Notes: generated by a model not told the origin, from the letters alone. Positions 44,588 to 57,399 are shown, counted from the stretch's first letter. The stretch is DNA of 64,000 nt from Dichetophora obliterata (GCA_963920525.1 OY986437.1:27530863-27594862); one strand, 5' to 3'. Made by a program: numbers and translations.

Positions 44588-47400
44588 AATATTTGTATTT
44601 GTATTTTGTATTTGAGTTATATATATTGTTGACAAATAAGATTAAATATTTTGAATTCCACATAGATGATGGAAATAACAACATTATACTTATATTATAA
44701 AACTAACTAAAACTAACTTAAACTTACATCAAAATTTACGTTGTACATGTTAAAAAGACAATATAGTATTTAAGAATTGATGACAATTAAAACTGTATAA
44801 CATAATGTAAAGCACTTCAAAGTTAATCAAGAGAATAAAGCAAAAGAATAGAAGTTAAAGGAGAGAAACATAGAAAGAAATATTAGGTTTTTAAGGAAAA
44901 TGTTCGAAAACTAAATGCTTAAAGGTATTTCTATTAGTAATATTTTTAATATGTGTGGGTAAAGAATTCCACGATCTGATTGCGCTTACAAAAAACAATC
45001 TACTGGTGTTGATGAAATTATATCTGGGAATTAAAATGTTCATGCCTCTGCTAGATCTACAAAAAGATAGTTTTTCGAACAAGTAGCTAGGGCTCTGTGT
45101 GATAATTATTCTATGCAGGAACACACAGATTCTTGCTTCAAGATGATTTAATAGGCCTCTTCCAAGTAATTGTTTCGAAAACATAGTTACATGGTCATAT
45201 TTCCTTAGGCCATAAACGTAGCGAGCAGCATTGTTAAAGGCAACTAAAAGCTTATGCGCCGACCGCGAATCAAGCTTGCAATATACTGCTTCCGAATAAG
45301 TAATTAAAGGTAACAAGAGCTGCAATACCAATTTTGGTCTAATTTCTACGTTCACAAAATTTTCAGTTATTCGCATGCTTCGTAGGCCAAAAAAAATTTT
45401 TTTAACACAAGAGTTAATATGATCTTCACATGACAGAGTTGAATTTATTATATAACCGAGGTTAGTTACTTTGCTAACCAAATTGAGCTTCACGTTATTG
45501 AGAAGAATTGGAGGCAAGTCTTGAACAAGAAACATATTTTTCATTATTGGTAAAACATGTGATTTTAAAGGGTTTAACATGAGCAGATTATTCTTTGCCC
45601 ATTCAGCTATCATGTATTCAGCTATCATGTTAAGTCCTCATTAACTCTGACACAAAGATCCTCTATCAGACCGATTGGCCTGGACATATACAACTGGAGG
45701 TCATCAGCGTAAGCATGCATTTTAACGTGCTGACACCTGGTGAAGATGTCATTGGAAAACATTGAAAATAACAATGGACCAAGAACTGAGCCTTGCGGCA
45801 CTCCGCTACCTATAGTTTTAAGTTCTGAAAAATTTGACCCAGATTTAACCTTTTGTGATCTACCAACCAGATAGTTATGTATTAGACGAACAGCAGCTGC
45901 TGAAAAGCTAAAATTTTGCAAAAGTTTTCTACATAGTATTGAATGATTGACTGTATCAAAAGCTTTTGTAAAGTCTAGCAAACAAAGTAATGTAATGTGA
46001 CCCATATCATACGGAACTCTGATATCATCAAGTATTTGGACCATTGCAGTCGAACAGCTGTGACCAGGCCTAAAACCAGACTGAAGATTAGACATTAGTC
46101 CAGAAGTGCGCACATGATTAGAAATCTGCTCAGCCATGAGCGACTCACAAACTTTAGACAAACAAGATAGCAGACTTATTGGTCGAAAGTCACATGGTTG
46201 GCAAGCGAATGATTTTTTTGCAATGGGAATTATAATTGCTACTTTCCAAACTTCAGGGTAGCAAGAAGAAGTGAAGCAATAATTTATTATATGGGTGAGC
46301 GGACCAATAACGAAAGGCAACAAGAGTTTTATAAATTTAATTGAAATACCATCCACCCCAGAGGATTTGATTTGATTTTTTTCAGACAGCGCGCTACATC
46401 TAGCTCATTTACTACATTAAAATAAAATTCATTATAATCATTATTTACAGATACAGTAATGACACTATCAACAACATTGAGTGTGTTTGAGTTATCACAT
46501 GAGGAGTTAGCAACAAAATATTCATTCATTATATTTGGGTCAATCTTGCAGCTTTCAGATTGTTTTTTGCATACTCCGATACCTTTCAAATTGTTCCACA
46601 GCTGTCTTGAGGGTAGTGAGGGATCAAGCTTTGACATAAAAAACGTAGATTTAGATAATCTTACAGCAGAGGTAGCCTCGTTTCTTGCTGTTTTGTATGC
46701 TTCCTAATTTAAAGTAGTGGGATTTCGCTTCCATTTGTTGTAAGCTTTAAAACGGGTTTTTATGGCTTGTTTTACAGATGGTGTAAACCAAGGACAAGAG
46801 GTATTTATGATCCGACGCGTTCGAACGGGTACATGCGTATCAAAAAGAGTATTAATCCTATTGATAAAAAAGGTCAGTTTTTCATCCACCGTATTTAAAT
46901 ACCAACAATCCGTCCAGTTTGTCAGAGTTAGATCAGTATTCAATAGAGCATAGTCTATGGACTTAAAGTCACGATAAGAAAAGTACATTTCACTAGTTTC
47001 AGGGACAAGAGGTGCGATACCGACATTTAATGAACAAAAGATGAGATCGTGATCAGATACGAAAGATATCTGATCAAAGAGTAAAACAGACGATGGATTT
47101 GACACGACAAAGATGTCTAATAGACTGGGTTGAGCATTGTTTGCAAAACGAGTTGGCATCGAGCTATTTACTAAATTGAGACCGAATTCAGATAAGTTGT
47201 CAAGAAATTTTCTTGACACGCTATCGTTGTGCAGCAGATTTATATTAAAATCACCACATAAAACAAAATGTTCATAGTCGATAATACAGTAAGACAATGA
47301 TGCAAACAAGCGTTCAAGACTACAATTACGACTAGGATTATACACACATATGCATATTCTACACAAAAGTTTCATTTGATTACTATCTTCTTTCATTCTG
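44588..47400 (-). mobile_element. Non-LTR retrotransposon (CR1/Jockey-like), nearly full ORF2
   Basis: Minus-strand coding runs from 47396 to 44891, then a 3' UTR of about 300 bp ending in AAATAC-type tail units (44588-44615). The endonuclease lacks its N-terminus, so the copy is 5'-truncated at about 47400. No certain target duplication was found. Confidence 0.85.
44891..47396 (-). pseudogene. ORF2 endonuclease/reverse transcriptase with a few inactivating changes
   Basis: In order along the minus strand: endonuclease part (47396-46704) with CGDFNINLLH and SDHDLIF; linker (46637-46329); reverse transcriptase (46356-45625) with FRPISLLSCLSK, GFRPGHSC, DFTKAFDTVNH, GVPQGSVLGPLLF and the catalytic YADD in HAYADDLQLY; C-terminal region (45628-44891) with LGYIINSTLSCEDHI. 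Joins between segments show a stop at about 46704, a 1-base frameshift near 46345 and a frameshift at 45626 next to a 15-bp tandem duplication. The 5' part of the endonuclease is missing. Otherwise conservation is good, so the copy is moderately young. Confidence 0.87.
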
Positions 47401-49083
47401 TGGTTTCAAAACGGTCTTATAATTTGGTCTAAGTACCTGCCACAACCTTAACCTAAACCGCATGCCTTGGTTCTTTGATCTTTTTTTTATAAAAAAAAAC
47501 CTTACCTAACCTACATATTTTCCTAATGAATTAGCCAGCAGTTCTCTCGCTCAGAATATGGCAGGTGAATTTTTATAAAAAATATTCGGTGCACTCCTTC
47601 TCCCTACTATTATTCCTTCAAATATAAGATGATCATAATCTGTTGAGAAACACTGGAAAAAATGGTTCTTAACTGTTTTGCCTACGCCTATTTATAATAC
47701 AGAAATTTTACAGTTTAAATATTAAACTTAAGTTTAGTCATTGAAAAAAGAAAAAAGTGAGAACGTTTTCCGATTTAAAATAATTTGGTTCGACACCTTT
47801 TTTAACGAATTGTAGGCAAAATTTAGGAAATTATATCATAATTATTTTTTTTTTTTTTGAGAAATCCACACTTTAAATTTTAACAATCCTTTTCTTAGAA
47901 AGGGTTGTACAAAGCAAATATGAGTTTTTTATTGAGTGCCGGTTAGTAGCAAAAACAAACAACAGCTGTAATAAAAATTAGAGGCACACTCAACCAGCAA
48001 ATGCAACAAGTTACCATGTGGTGTGTGTGTGTTGGTCATAGAAATTTGCTTAGTTATTAACATAAGTTTACTGCAGAAAATTCATGTATGCATAGCATGC
48101 AACTTGATCTGGGGTAAAGGTAGTATTACTAGTGTGAGTATTCCACGATGTATGCAAATGAGTTGACATTTAAACGTGAACAAGTAGCTCTGCAAATTGC
48201 TTTTGCAATGCATTTGGTAATGTCTAAGGTAAGTGATAATATGACTCGTAAACGTATGCATTTTTCTTATGTGTTATTTCAAAAACTTACTTCTTCGTTC
48301 TATTTTTGACAGGTTAAGTTCGCCTTTTATAATTTTAGAACTTTAGAGCACGGAAATTAACAACAACAACAACAACAACAACAACAAAAAGAGTCATGTG
48401 TGTATATATATAAAATAATTTGCATGTTTCCAGTAGAAAAAAGAACTCACGACTTGCAAACGCATTATAAGAAATGTTATTTAGTTGTCAAGGACAACAA
48501 CTGCAGTCGCTAAAGGATACGCTTTTGTTTATTAACAAAAGCTTAGATGACATACCGTTAGTGTCGAAGTATTCTTTGTTTTTTTTTTAAGAATATTATT
48601 GATTTACACGATTCGAATTGGAATTTCAACTATGATGCCTATACTTGGTATTTTACTGAAGTCAGTCAGTCCATGACATTGTTGTTATTGTTGTTGTGGT
48701 TATTGGCATTTATGGCTTCTTTCTGATAGTATATGCTGCGAAAATATTCCACGCCATTCGACAGAACTGCTATGTTGCTTATTGCTTTTAATAGATACCT
48801 TAAAAATATTCGGTTACTTCAAAAAATCCATACGACTCGAAAATTTTAGCAAAATCTCGTTAAATGAGCTCTAGTTATTATAAGATTTATTAAAATCAAA
48901 CATGTTGGTACAAAGATTATGTAGTGAATGAAGTCACTGACTTTTCGAGTTTCCCGCATTGTTAATTTAAATGCAGCACTGATCCTATCTAGACTATTGC
49001 CAAATTTTGAGCAAGCTCCGTAATTTATGTAGTTTGTGTTTGGCTGCCATTGAAATCAGGCAACCTCGTGAATTTCGACGAAA
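47401..49083. other. No gene recognised; (CAA)n near 48360
   Basis: Includes a CAACAACAA microsatellite at 48360-48388 and a GTGTGTGT stretch at 48020. No coding or RNA signal seen. Confidence 0.4.
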
Positions 49084-49560
49084 ATGGAAAAAAGTGGATT
49101 TTGTGTACCCATCAAGCGTTTTTTTTTTTGCCTAAGAAAACCATCATCGAAACCATGGTAGAAGAATAGAGGTATATGCAGCGCTGACTGTGCTCTCTTT
49201 CCATACTGCCATGTCTGTCAAATTTAGCTGTGTGGCGAATGGAAACAAAAGAAAATAAAGAAAAACTTTTGCTTCGTTTTGACAATTCCGGCAGTATGCT
49301 CTCATCTGGTGCATATACCTGTATTCTTCTACCATTATCGAAACTAAGGAAAGGCTTTATAAATAAATTTCGCCCTCGTGGAGCCAGCAATCGTTGAAAA
49401 ATAATGCAATGACTTTGGACGATTAGAAAAAGCAAGTGCGTGAGGTGTTTGAGGCTGTAGGCATCTCAACTGAACGGGTACATAAAATTTTCATGAATAT
49501 TTGGACATGAAGAAGCTATCCGCGCGATGGTTACCGCGATTGCTCACACTCGACTAGAGA
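49084..49560 (+). pseudogene. mariner transposase N-terminal relic, interrupted by a MITE
   Basis: Starts MEKSGFCVPIKR, similar to mariner starts, and reaches KKPSSKP / in the other frame KTIIET. After a MITE at 49155-49335 the TIIETKERL segment recurs, then KVREVFEAVGISTERVHKI and, one frame over, EYLDMKKLSARWLPRLLTLD, which is the mariner helix-turn-helix and linker. Frameshifted; no catalytic Asp in this part. Confidence 0.72.
49155..49335. mobile_element. 181-bp foldback MITE in the mariner relic
   Basis: ATGGTAGAAGAATAGAGGTA at the left is inverted at the right (one mismatch in about 25 bp), and similarity continues inwards (CATACTGCC in both arms). The mariner codons for T-I-I-E-T stand on both sides (ACCATCATCGAAACC before, ACCATTATCGAAACT overlapping the right end), suggesting a direct duplication of about 14 bp. 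Confidence 0.75.
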
Positions 49561-49666
49561 TAAAGAGATAGGAAACTTAAATTTTGTGACGTTAAAACAT
49601 ATGTTTTTTCCATTTTTATGTACTTTGGTGAAACTCATTTATTGTGTATGTGAGTTCACCTCAGAT

Positions 49667-52024
49667 CAGTGTTGCCGCGACGATTCTATAAAAAGTATCC
49701 ATGAAAAAGTCACAAATGTATCCACTTTAGAAAAAAAAGTATCCACATATTAATGTACTGAAACCCAATTTTTTTAAGCTTTAATGACAATTCCATTTAT
49801 TTAATTTGAAGACTAACTAATAGCTTTGTTAAAATGTAATAGTAAGAAACAAAGCATCTACATTTATAAAATAAGTAATAATAATAAGACCTAGTGCTTG
49901 AATATTTTAAATCTTTTTAAGATTTATTTTTTAAAAGTTAAAATAATGAACAATGATATTTAAACTTTAAATGTATATTGCAATAAAATTTTTTGATTAT
50001 GACGCGCTTTTTACTGGTAATTCAGTGTAAAAAATACGATTTTTTGAAATTTTGATAGCGAAAGCCACTGATGTGAATAACATATTAAAATTTCAGATGA
50101 TTCGGCTGAATAGCTTTTGTTTTCGATACAACACATTGCCGAAAAAAGTAGTTTTGAGATAAATGAGTGTAAAGAGAGTGAGATGTATATTTCTGCTGTG
50201 CGCTCGATACCTGCTAAAACGGCTGTAGAAGCGGAGATAACGTCTATACAAGCCGAGATAAAAACTATACTTTTGAAAGTTAAAGAAGAAAAATAAGATA
50301 CTAATTTTAGACAACCTGCTCCTGCCTTAAAAGTAAACATATGTACTTTTCAGTACTTCAGTCAGTTATATTTTGTGTTATTTTTATATTTTTTATACAT
50401 TATGTTTATTACATTAATTGTAAATGTTTGATATTTATACAAAAAACTATATAAAAAACATAACTGTTAAATAGCGATTATGATTAATAAACAATTAGAT
50501 TTTATTTTAAAAGTAATTATAATCATTATATAATACATAATCCTTGAAGGAGATGTTTTTGATAAGTAATTGATTTCGATTACAAATAATGAAAAAATAA
50601 TTACTACTTGGAATTACGAAAATAATCAAAAAGAATAAAAAGTTATCAAGAAACAATAATCCGACTTCTTTTAGAAATTATTTTTGATTCTGTTTGAGGT
50701 TGACTCGCATCGTTTCAACGGTGAGGTTGTGAAGTGCAACCAGTCATTTTTAACTGAAATCGCCCATACACTCATACGGTTTTTTCAGTTAACACAGTTA
50801 TACGAATAACAGCTACACGAAAACTTTATCAGTTTTATTAACTAAAGTGTTGGGAGCTACAGTATGAACTTTGGGTTCATGGTTCCTCTTCTGTTACCGC
50901 TGCTAATGCTATACATAATAAAAAAAAAGAATCAAACATAATTTCTAAAAGTACTCTGATTATTTTTCTTGATTACTTTTAATTCTGTTTGATTATTTTC
51001 GACATCTAAAGTAATCGTAATTATTTTGCGATATTTATAATTATATTACGATTATAAACAGAAAAGAATTTTACTTAATCAATTATTTTATAATTTTAAA
51101 AAATAATCGAATTCCTAATGAATACGATAAGTAATAATTATTTAACAGCTATGATACAAAAAAATATATAAATACATAAAAAAGTAATTTAATAGCTTAT
51201 TCAGTTAAGTGTAATGGGTTGCAATTGCCCTTTATTTGTATTACATTTAAAAATTATTCGTTTTTAAGTATTTTGCAAAACAATTAGGGTATACACTTCA
51301 CTTGGTAATTTTCCAAAATCAGAATTTTTTCGAAAATTTCAGTGCAGTTGTTTTTGTTCTGGTTTTCCGAAGATTGTTTAAATTTAATCATCTATTGAGT
51401 TGAGGAAAAATAATCGTCGGAACTTTGCGAAGAAAAGATGTGTTCAGTGCACACAAGCAACTGTGTTTCATGAAAAAAACAACATCCTAAACGGTCTTCT
51501 TCAATAAAATTTTATATAATTTAGTTTTTTCACTTATTTTCGGCATTTTTCACAACTGCAACGACAAAGGTTTTAATAAATTAACAGTTTGCGCGTTGTC
51601 AGTTTGACAAATATTTCGGAAAAAAAATTTAAAAGCAGTCGCTCATTTCAACTAGTCGTAAATTTGCGATTTCGGAAAATTACGAAGTGAAGTTTATACC
51701 CTAAATATACCTTTACTTATTCCAAAAAAAATCTACTAGTCTTATTGTTTATAGTAAGACTTAAATTAGAAAAACTTCATTCAGCAGCAGCTGATGAGGA
51801 AGACTTAATATATTTATCACAAAATTGTAAAGTTCTTCGTAAATAGGTTGCGTTAATGCATTTTTTGATTAAAAAGTACTGTCCAAAAATGTCTCAATGT
51901 CATAATTTTTCTTTTTGTTGAATTTAAAGAAATGCCTCCTCTTTTATATTTTTCCAAATAAAAACATATATTCATATATGAGTATGAAAAAAGTATCCAT
52001 AAATTTTTCCTAACGGCAACACTG
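49667..52024. mobile_element. hAT-like element, CAGTGTTGCCG ends
   Basis: CAGTGTTGCCG at 49667 and its complement ending at 52024; AAAAGTATCCAT occurs near both ends in inverted positions. Flanking 8-mers do not match. Contains a nested MITE and no transposase I can recognise (open frames at 50011-50340 have no hAT motif). Confidence 0.55.
51286..51702. mobile_element. 417-bp MITE with about 34-bp inverted ends
   Basis: AGGGTATACACTTCACTT at 51286 and inverted AGGGTATAAACTTCACTT to 51702, continuing GTAATTTTCC(A/G)AAATC. Three or so mismatches. Nested in the hAT-like element. Confidence 0.85.
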
Positions 52025-52319
52025 CTTGGACTTATTCCTATGGTGTAATCATTCTAAGATAATTTCACCATGATGTTTCAGGGATGCTTTCCATTGCATT
52101 TCCGAAGTCTTTTTTCGTATCGGACCTCAAACGTAACTGGCGAAATTCTTCAATCTACCATAAGCCAGGGTTGTTTTCCGTTGATTTTACGACCACTTAT
52201 AAATGTTTTGTGTTAGTATTCGAGCCAATTTAACGTAAAATCGAACATAGTGCTATCCCTCTCCAACGGAGTTTCCCATCTCTTTATCTCTGCACTCGAC
52301 GATAGACACAGCCGTAAAC

Positions 52320-52480
52320 CTCTTCAAAGGAGTGTTTGGCGATGTTCATTCGGGATTGCCTTGAAAAAGGTAAAACGATCACTGGAGAAAGCTATTCACA
52401 GTCGTTGGATAGAATTAACATTGATTTGTAGCGAAAACGATCGCATTATGCGAAAAAAAGCCTCCGTAAAAAATTACCCC
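52320..52480 (+). pseudogene. mariner transposase central/C-terminal fragment
   Basis: The plus strand reads IRDCLEKGKTITGESYSQSL, DRINIDL, a stop, RKRSHYAKK, matching the mariner block 'YLEKGKTITGEYYxxLLDRL ... KRPHLAKK' between first and second catalytic Asp. It may be the continuation of the relic at 49084-49560, separated by the hAT-like element. Confidence 0.6.
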
Positions 52481-52489
52481 AAAGCAAAA

Positions 52490-52841
52490 ATTTGGCCACC
52501 ATCTTGCAATGTTCTTGCAAATGTTCATGTAAAATTCAAACCACCGACCCGCTTGATATGCCTACCTCGTAGCTATCTCATGCATTTTCACTTTCAGAAT
52601 CTCCAATACGAAATCGTGGATTTTTCCCAATACATTCTGGAGTGGTCACTGTTTTTGGTGCTCCCCCAGCGTGTTCATCTTTTGTGCTGATTCGACCTCT
52701 TTTGAACTCTGCAATCCAATATTTAACGTTTAAATATGACGGAGTAGATGCACTGTAATAATATCGAGCTTTTTTTTTCATTCGCACTTTTGCTACTCAA
52801 AAAGTAATGTATAATTAAAGCACGAAATTCTTCTTTACCCA
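52490..52841 (-). pseudogene. mariner transposase N-terminal fragment, second copy
   Basis: From the ATG at 52841 the minus strand reads MGKEEFRALIIHYFLSS, then SYLNVKYWIAEFKRGRISTK, GAPKTVTTPECIGK and, in another frame, GISSGSVV and ILHEHLQEHCKMVAKF. These are the two helix-turn-helix units and linker of mariner transposase. It meets the plus-strand fragment tail to tail at about 52485. Confidence 0.72.
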
Positions 52842-53761
52842 TTTATTATGGTGTGTTCATGTTAAGGATAAAACCCGTCAAAAATGTCATGCATTTGAAA
52901 AGTGGTGGTGCTGTCACTTGGAGACCGACATCATCTTGAACGCCCCAGTAATTCTTGCCCAAAATCTTATCCTATTCCTTTTTCGTAATACTGGTCCTAA
53001 TTCTTGTTATAATCTTTGTAAAAATCCTTGTAATAAAAATGGGCTCGAAAACTTGCTATATCTTTGCTATACATAAACAAAAATAGATTAGTATTAAGAG
53101 AAAGGCTATGCTATTACCTATTTAAAAAGCTACTAACCATAAAATTCCATTAATTACTTTTTAAGATATAACCCATTTTTATGTACTAAAAGCAGGGTGC
53201 GGAGAACGTTTGAAATACGATTGTTCTCAATTATCGTTCTCCTTATATAAAATTGTTCTGTCAAATTATCACGAACGAATGGGGAACTCTCTACTGGCGT
53301 CGTATTTTTTATCTCTGAAAAATTGGTCAGTTTCAAACTTATTCGATCGAATTTTTCACAAAAAAATAATAAGCAACGAACGTTCGTTTTTAATTTTTCA
53401 TAAAAATTAATCGTTCAAAGAAAAATTCAGGAACGTTCGTTTCCTAAAAAATGTTATGTTCCGACTATCAGCATCCACATCGTCGAGCGAGGATTCTTTT
53501 CAGTTATGTATGCGTCATCGAGTTAGGTATGTATTGTTTCTTGTATACGTTTTTATTTTTGCATTATCGCGAAAAATTGTTGCGAATGCGTAGCATCGAG
53601 CGCTGTTTGTGTTGCTGTTCCGTCATCCGATCATCAATCGAATTAACATTTATGTATTAATATCATAAAAAACACAAAAAAAAATTGATTTGACCTTGTA
53701 GATGTTATCACCATTCCGTACAAGGGCAAAAAAATTTTTCATTATATCGATATGTCGATAA

Positions 53762-54774
53762 GGGGTCGTCCATAAACTACGTTACCAATTTAGGGGGGGG
53801 GAGGGGTTTTGAAATGCACTACGATAAGTAACGGTAGGGGGGGAGGTGTTTAGATATTGTAACGTTACCAAAAATTAAAAAAATCGACGAAAAACCTCTA
53901 ATTAATAACACAATTATTTCAAAAATTTTTAACCTTACATGTTTATGTTTGATCGTCTAAATTGATGGTTAACTTTTGTTTCAACGATTTCTTCCACCGC
54001 CTTTTCCCTCGACACAGGAACCTTTTGGTATTCCTTCACCATCTCAGCACACGTCTGAAAAATTTGGGTCTTTGCTTTTGCGACAGGCTTTGACGTTAAG
54101 GCCTGAATGTTCTTGATCAAAGGAGATACCGTATGACATGTACTGTCCTTCTCAGAAAGAAGAAATCGGTTCAAGGTCGTGTCCTACATGCGGCTTGTAT
54201 TTCGTTTTTAAAACTTCTATGAATTGTCATAAGTTTGTATTATATCGTTTACAATAAATCGGAATAAAACATACTATTTAAATAAATCAATTTTCAGAAA
54301 GCATTTACACAAAAACACAGAACTTTGTGCAGCTCGGGTGCAGCCGTTAAGGGTACTCTGTCAAAGACCAGGGGAATTTCTTTGCGTTAGAAATGAGGAT
54401 TCACCTGAATGAGTCGACATAGAATCCGATGAAAAATTCTATTTTGAAGAATCCTCAACAAAGCTACCAGCTTCTTCTATCCCAGTGATTGAGAGCATCG
54501 AATCTTGGATCGCAGATGGAATAGCTTTTACAGATGATATTAATTATTGATTTTTTTCCAATTGTTCCTTTAATGTATCTAGTCATACTAGTCACTAATA
54601 CTAGTGAAAATTGTCAGAGCTAGTCAAAATATATAATCATTCGAATGAATTCATTTCATAGGTCACGTTACTTTATGGGGGGGGGAGGGGTTTTGAAAAG
54701 CACTACAAAAAGTAACGCAGGGGGAGGGGGGTAAAAAAACCGGAAAATCAGTAACGTAGTTTATAGACGACCCC
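53762..54774. mobile_element. 1.0 kb element with GGGGTCGTCCATAAACTACG ends and TAA duplication
   Basis: Left GGGGTCGTCCATAAACTACG and right mirror with one mismatch (GTCTATAAACTACGTTAC), TAA outside both (53759-53761, 54775-54777). Next to each end are G-runs and GTTTTGAAA(A/T)GCACTAC, so sequence just inside the ends is repeated. A minus-strand frame of 79 codons (54174-53935) may be a transposase scrap but is not recognised. The 3-bp TAA suggests PIF/Harbinger. Confidence 0.78.
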
Positions 54775-55117
54775 TAAGCAATAATAGCTTAATTCGACTT
54801 ACGACAGATCTAAGTTATTGATGTAGCAGTGTTCTACGCATATAGCACTATAAGCACACAAAATCTAGAGCTTTTAACATGACCAAAAACAAAGTTATGA
54901 CACAATAACAAAAGACTCTTCCATTTAACTGATATGGCAATTGAATATATGAAAAACTGCTCATTAAGCGGTCATAATACTAAATACAATTTTTGGGACT
55001 ATGTCCTCTTTTTGAGCGGAAAAATTTGTAATTTTGGATTATGTTTATTATTTGTAGTTTTGGATTTGGGATGTGGTAATTCTCATGTTATTTTGTGAGA
55101 AAAATCTCTCGTGTGGG

Positions 55118-55412
55118 TAAAAAAATACCTCAAAACACCACAAAATTACTACAAATTACTCAACCTCAAATTACTACAAAATACCACAATACCTCAAAAT
55201 AACTCAAAACCCCTCAAATTACTTAAAATGCATGGTAAAAATACGAATTAAGGGAACGTTGCGTTAATTGAATTGTTCAAATGACTGAATGCACTTGTTT
55301 GTGGTGGTTTGTATGTATCTATATTCTTTTTTCTTTTTTGAGGTATTGTGGGATTTTGTGTTAATTTTGAGGTATTTTGTGGTAATTTGAGGTATTTTGG
55401 GAGAGTGGTAAT
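55118..55412. repeat. Inverted arrays of ACCTCAAAAT-type words
   Basis: TACCTCAAAA/ATTACTACAA words at 55118-55225 are mirrored as TTTTGAGGTATTTTG words at 55335-55412, with a spacer of about 110 bp. Confidence 0.65.
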
Positions 55413-55503
55413 CTTGAGAATTAAATGCGAGAAAAAGACAATTTTGGTGGTAGTTCCATCTTGTGACACTGCCCCTATCATGAATAATTTGTCGCCTTTA
55501 ATC

Positions 55504-55894
55504 TCGCCAGTATAACTGATAAATTGGCAGATTCGCGATCGGTAATTTCATCATATAAAGGTATCTTATTGACTGCATTCCTCCGGACGCGTTTGTATTC
55601 AGCCCTATCATGAATAATTTTTCACCCGAAATCAAAATAGGAAGTCTCAAAGGTAAATCTCAAGAACATTTTGTAAATTTTTAATGCAAATTTGTTCATC
55701 AACCGTCAATATTCATGAGTGTAAAAAAAAAGTAATGTCTTTATTTGCTATATTAAAAATGAAAACACCCTTTTTTGATTCCGGTCGAAAAATTATTCAT
55801 GAGAGGCTGAATAAGAAAGTCTCCAAAGGAAGAAACCTTTATATGGTGAAAGTGCCGATCGCGAAACTGCCAATTTATCAGTTATACTAGGGAG
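55504..55894. mobile_element. Foldback MITE, arms about 120 bp
   Basis: Left arm from AGTATAACTGATAAATTGGC through TTCGCGATCGG and ATATAAAGGT to ATGAATAATTTTTC is inverted at about 55778-55894 at roughly 80% identity. CCCTATCATGAATAATTT also occurs at 55472, just outside the left arm. Confidence 0.75.
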
Positions 55895-56299
55895 AATACG
55901 ATAACTGGTGCGCCGCGATTTGACAATGGATTCGTGAAGTACTTTTAATAAAAATAGGAATGGCTGAAAGAAAAATCGATGCATCGATTTGTTTTCAAAT
56001 TATCAATTTTTTAATTTGATTATCATTTAATCTTTCAATCAATAATGGTAACTATATAGATATTTTATTGAACAGATCTTGTACCAAGCAACAAAATGTT
56101 AAATATAGATAACTAGCCCCAGACAGAATATTCGACAGGAAAATGGCATTATATCAGCATAATTGTGGCAAATGAGCAGAGTTCTGGCAGTATGTTGAAA
56201 TGTGATGGCGGCCAGTTTACTTTTTATCAAAAAAGGCTGCCAGAAAGTAGCAGCATGAAGGCATGGAAAAGTCAGTAGAAGGCAGTGTGTCGAAATTCG

Positions 56300-56690
56300 G
56301 CATTGTATTGGACGGCAACTGAAATGTTCAAGCAGCTCAAACATTTTTGTTTTTTCAGCAGCAGCCTTCCTACGCACTATAACGGCAGGCATATGAACTC
56401 TGTTGAATAAAACCATTATTTTGGCATTGAACTGAAATATTTGGGCAGGCTTAAAAGTTTTGTTTTCTCTTAAAAAAGACTAAGTCTTACTGTACACCAT
56501 CATAATTCAATAAATAAATAAATAAATAAATAAATAAAAAATAATATAGTTTTCTACAGAACAGAATGCTTTCGCCCTATACTGGCAGGCACATGAACTC
56601 TTTTAAAAACAAGCATTGTATTGGCATCCAATTGAAATGGTCTAGCAGCTTAAAAATGTTTTGCTTTCTAGACAACAGAATTATCTCGTC
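56300..56690. repeat. Degenerate tandem repeat (three partial units) with an AAAT insert
   Basis: Units sharing CATT(G/A)T(A/T)TTGGCA, AACTGAAAT, (C/G)AGGCTTAAAA/CAGCTTAAAAA and GTTTTGTTTTCT start near 56302, 56416 and 56609. CTATA(A/C)(T/C)GGCAGGCA(T/C)ATGAA is repeated too. The middle unit is followed by TAAA units at 56505-56540. Confidence 0.55.
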
Positions 56691-57399
56691 TTAAACTGGA
56701 AGACGTTTTTATTCTGTCTAACTCTTCTGAGCTCTAACTTTTTACTGGCTTTAACTTGAAATTTTTAAACACCTTTTCACATTTAACATGTAAACTTGGC
56801 AGTTACAATTAATTTTTTTTTGTCGAAAATTTGCATAAATAAACGCTATTTAAAAATGTATAAAGGTAAAGGTGTTTTATTTGTATTCAATCATATTAAG
56901 TGCAACACTATGAATCATATTTGGTGGAACACAAAACATAAGAAATATCATTTACATGTAATGCAAAAATCATTTTTAATACATTGTGGCGAAATTTACT
57001 GTATTTCAGAAGATCTGATATACTGGTGTACAAGAGTGACTTCAACATTTGATAGGACCGTCGGTTTTGAATAATTTTTAGTGCATTTGTTAATTACTAC
57101 ATAAAAATTAAGTTAATAGTATAAGTTGAATAGAGTACTGCTCTGTCAAAATACCACATGATAAAGTCCTAGGGTCATTCATGAATCTATTTTCGCATTG
57201 ATTGCGATACAGTTTGCCATCGTAAATGTCTTCTAGCCTGTCAACATTTTCTTTTTTCTGCTAAAATGGTGAGTACTTGTTAGCAGAAATCTGGGCGAGA
57301 AATATTTGCTTGCAGCTGTGCCTCTATTGAAAAGGTGAGCAGATATCCTAATTCGCCTTTGCTATTATATTCCTTGCATTTCCTTTCACTGGTTTATAA

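Noticed and set aside
50011..50340. 109-codon minus-strand frame inside the hAT-like element
   Set aside because: No hAT motif or other domain; composition is that of chance AT-rich ORFs.
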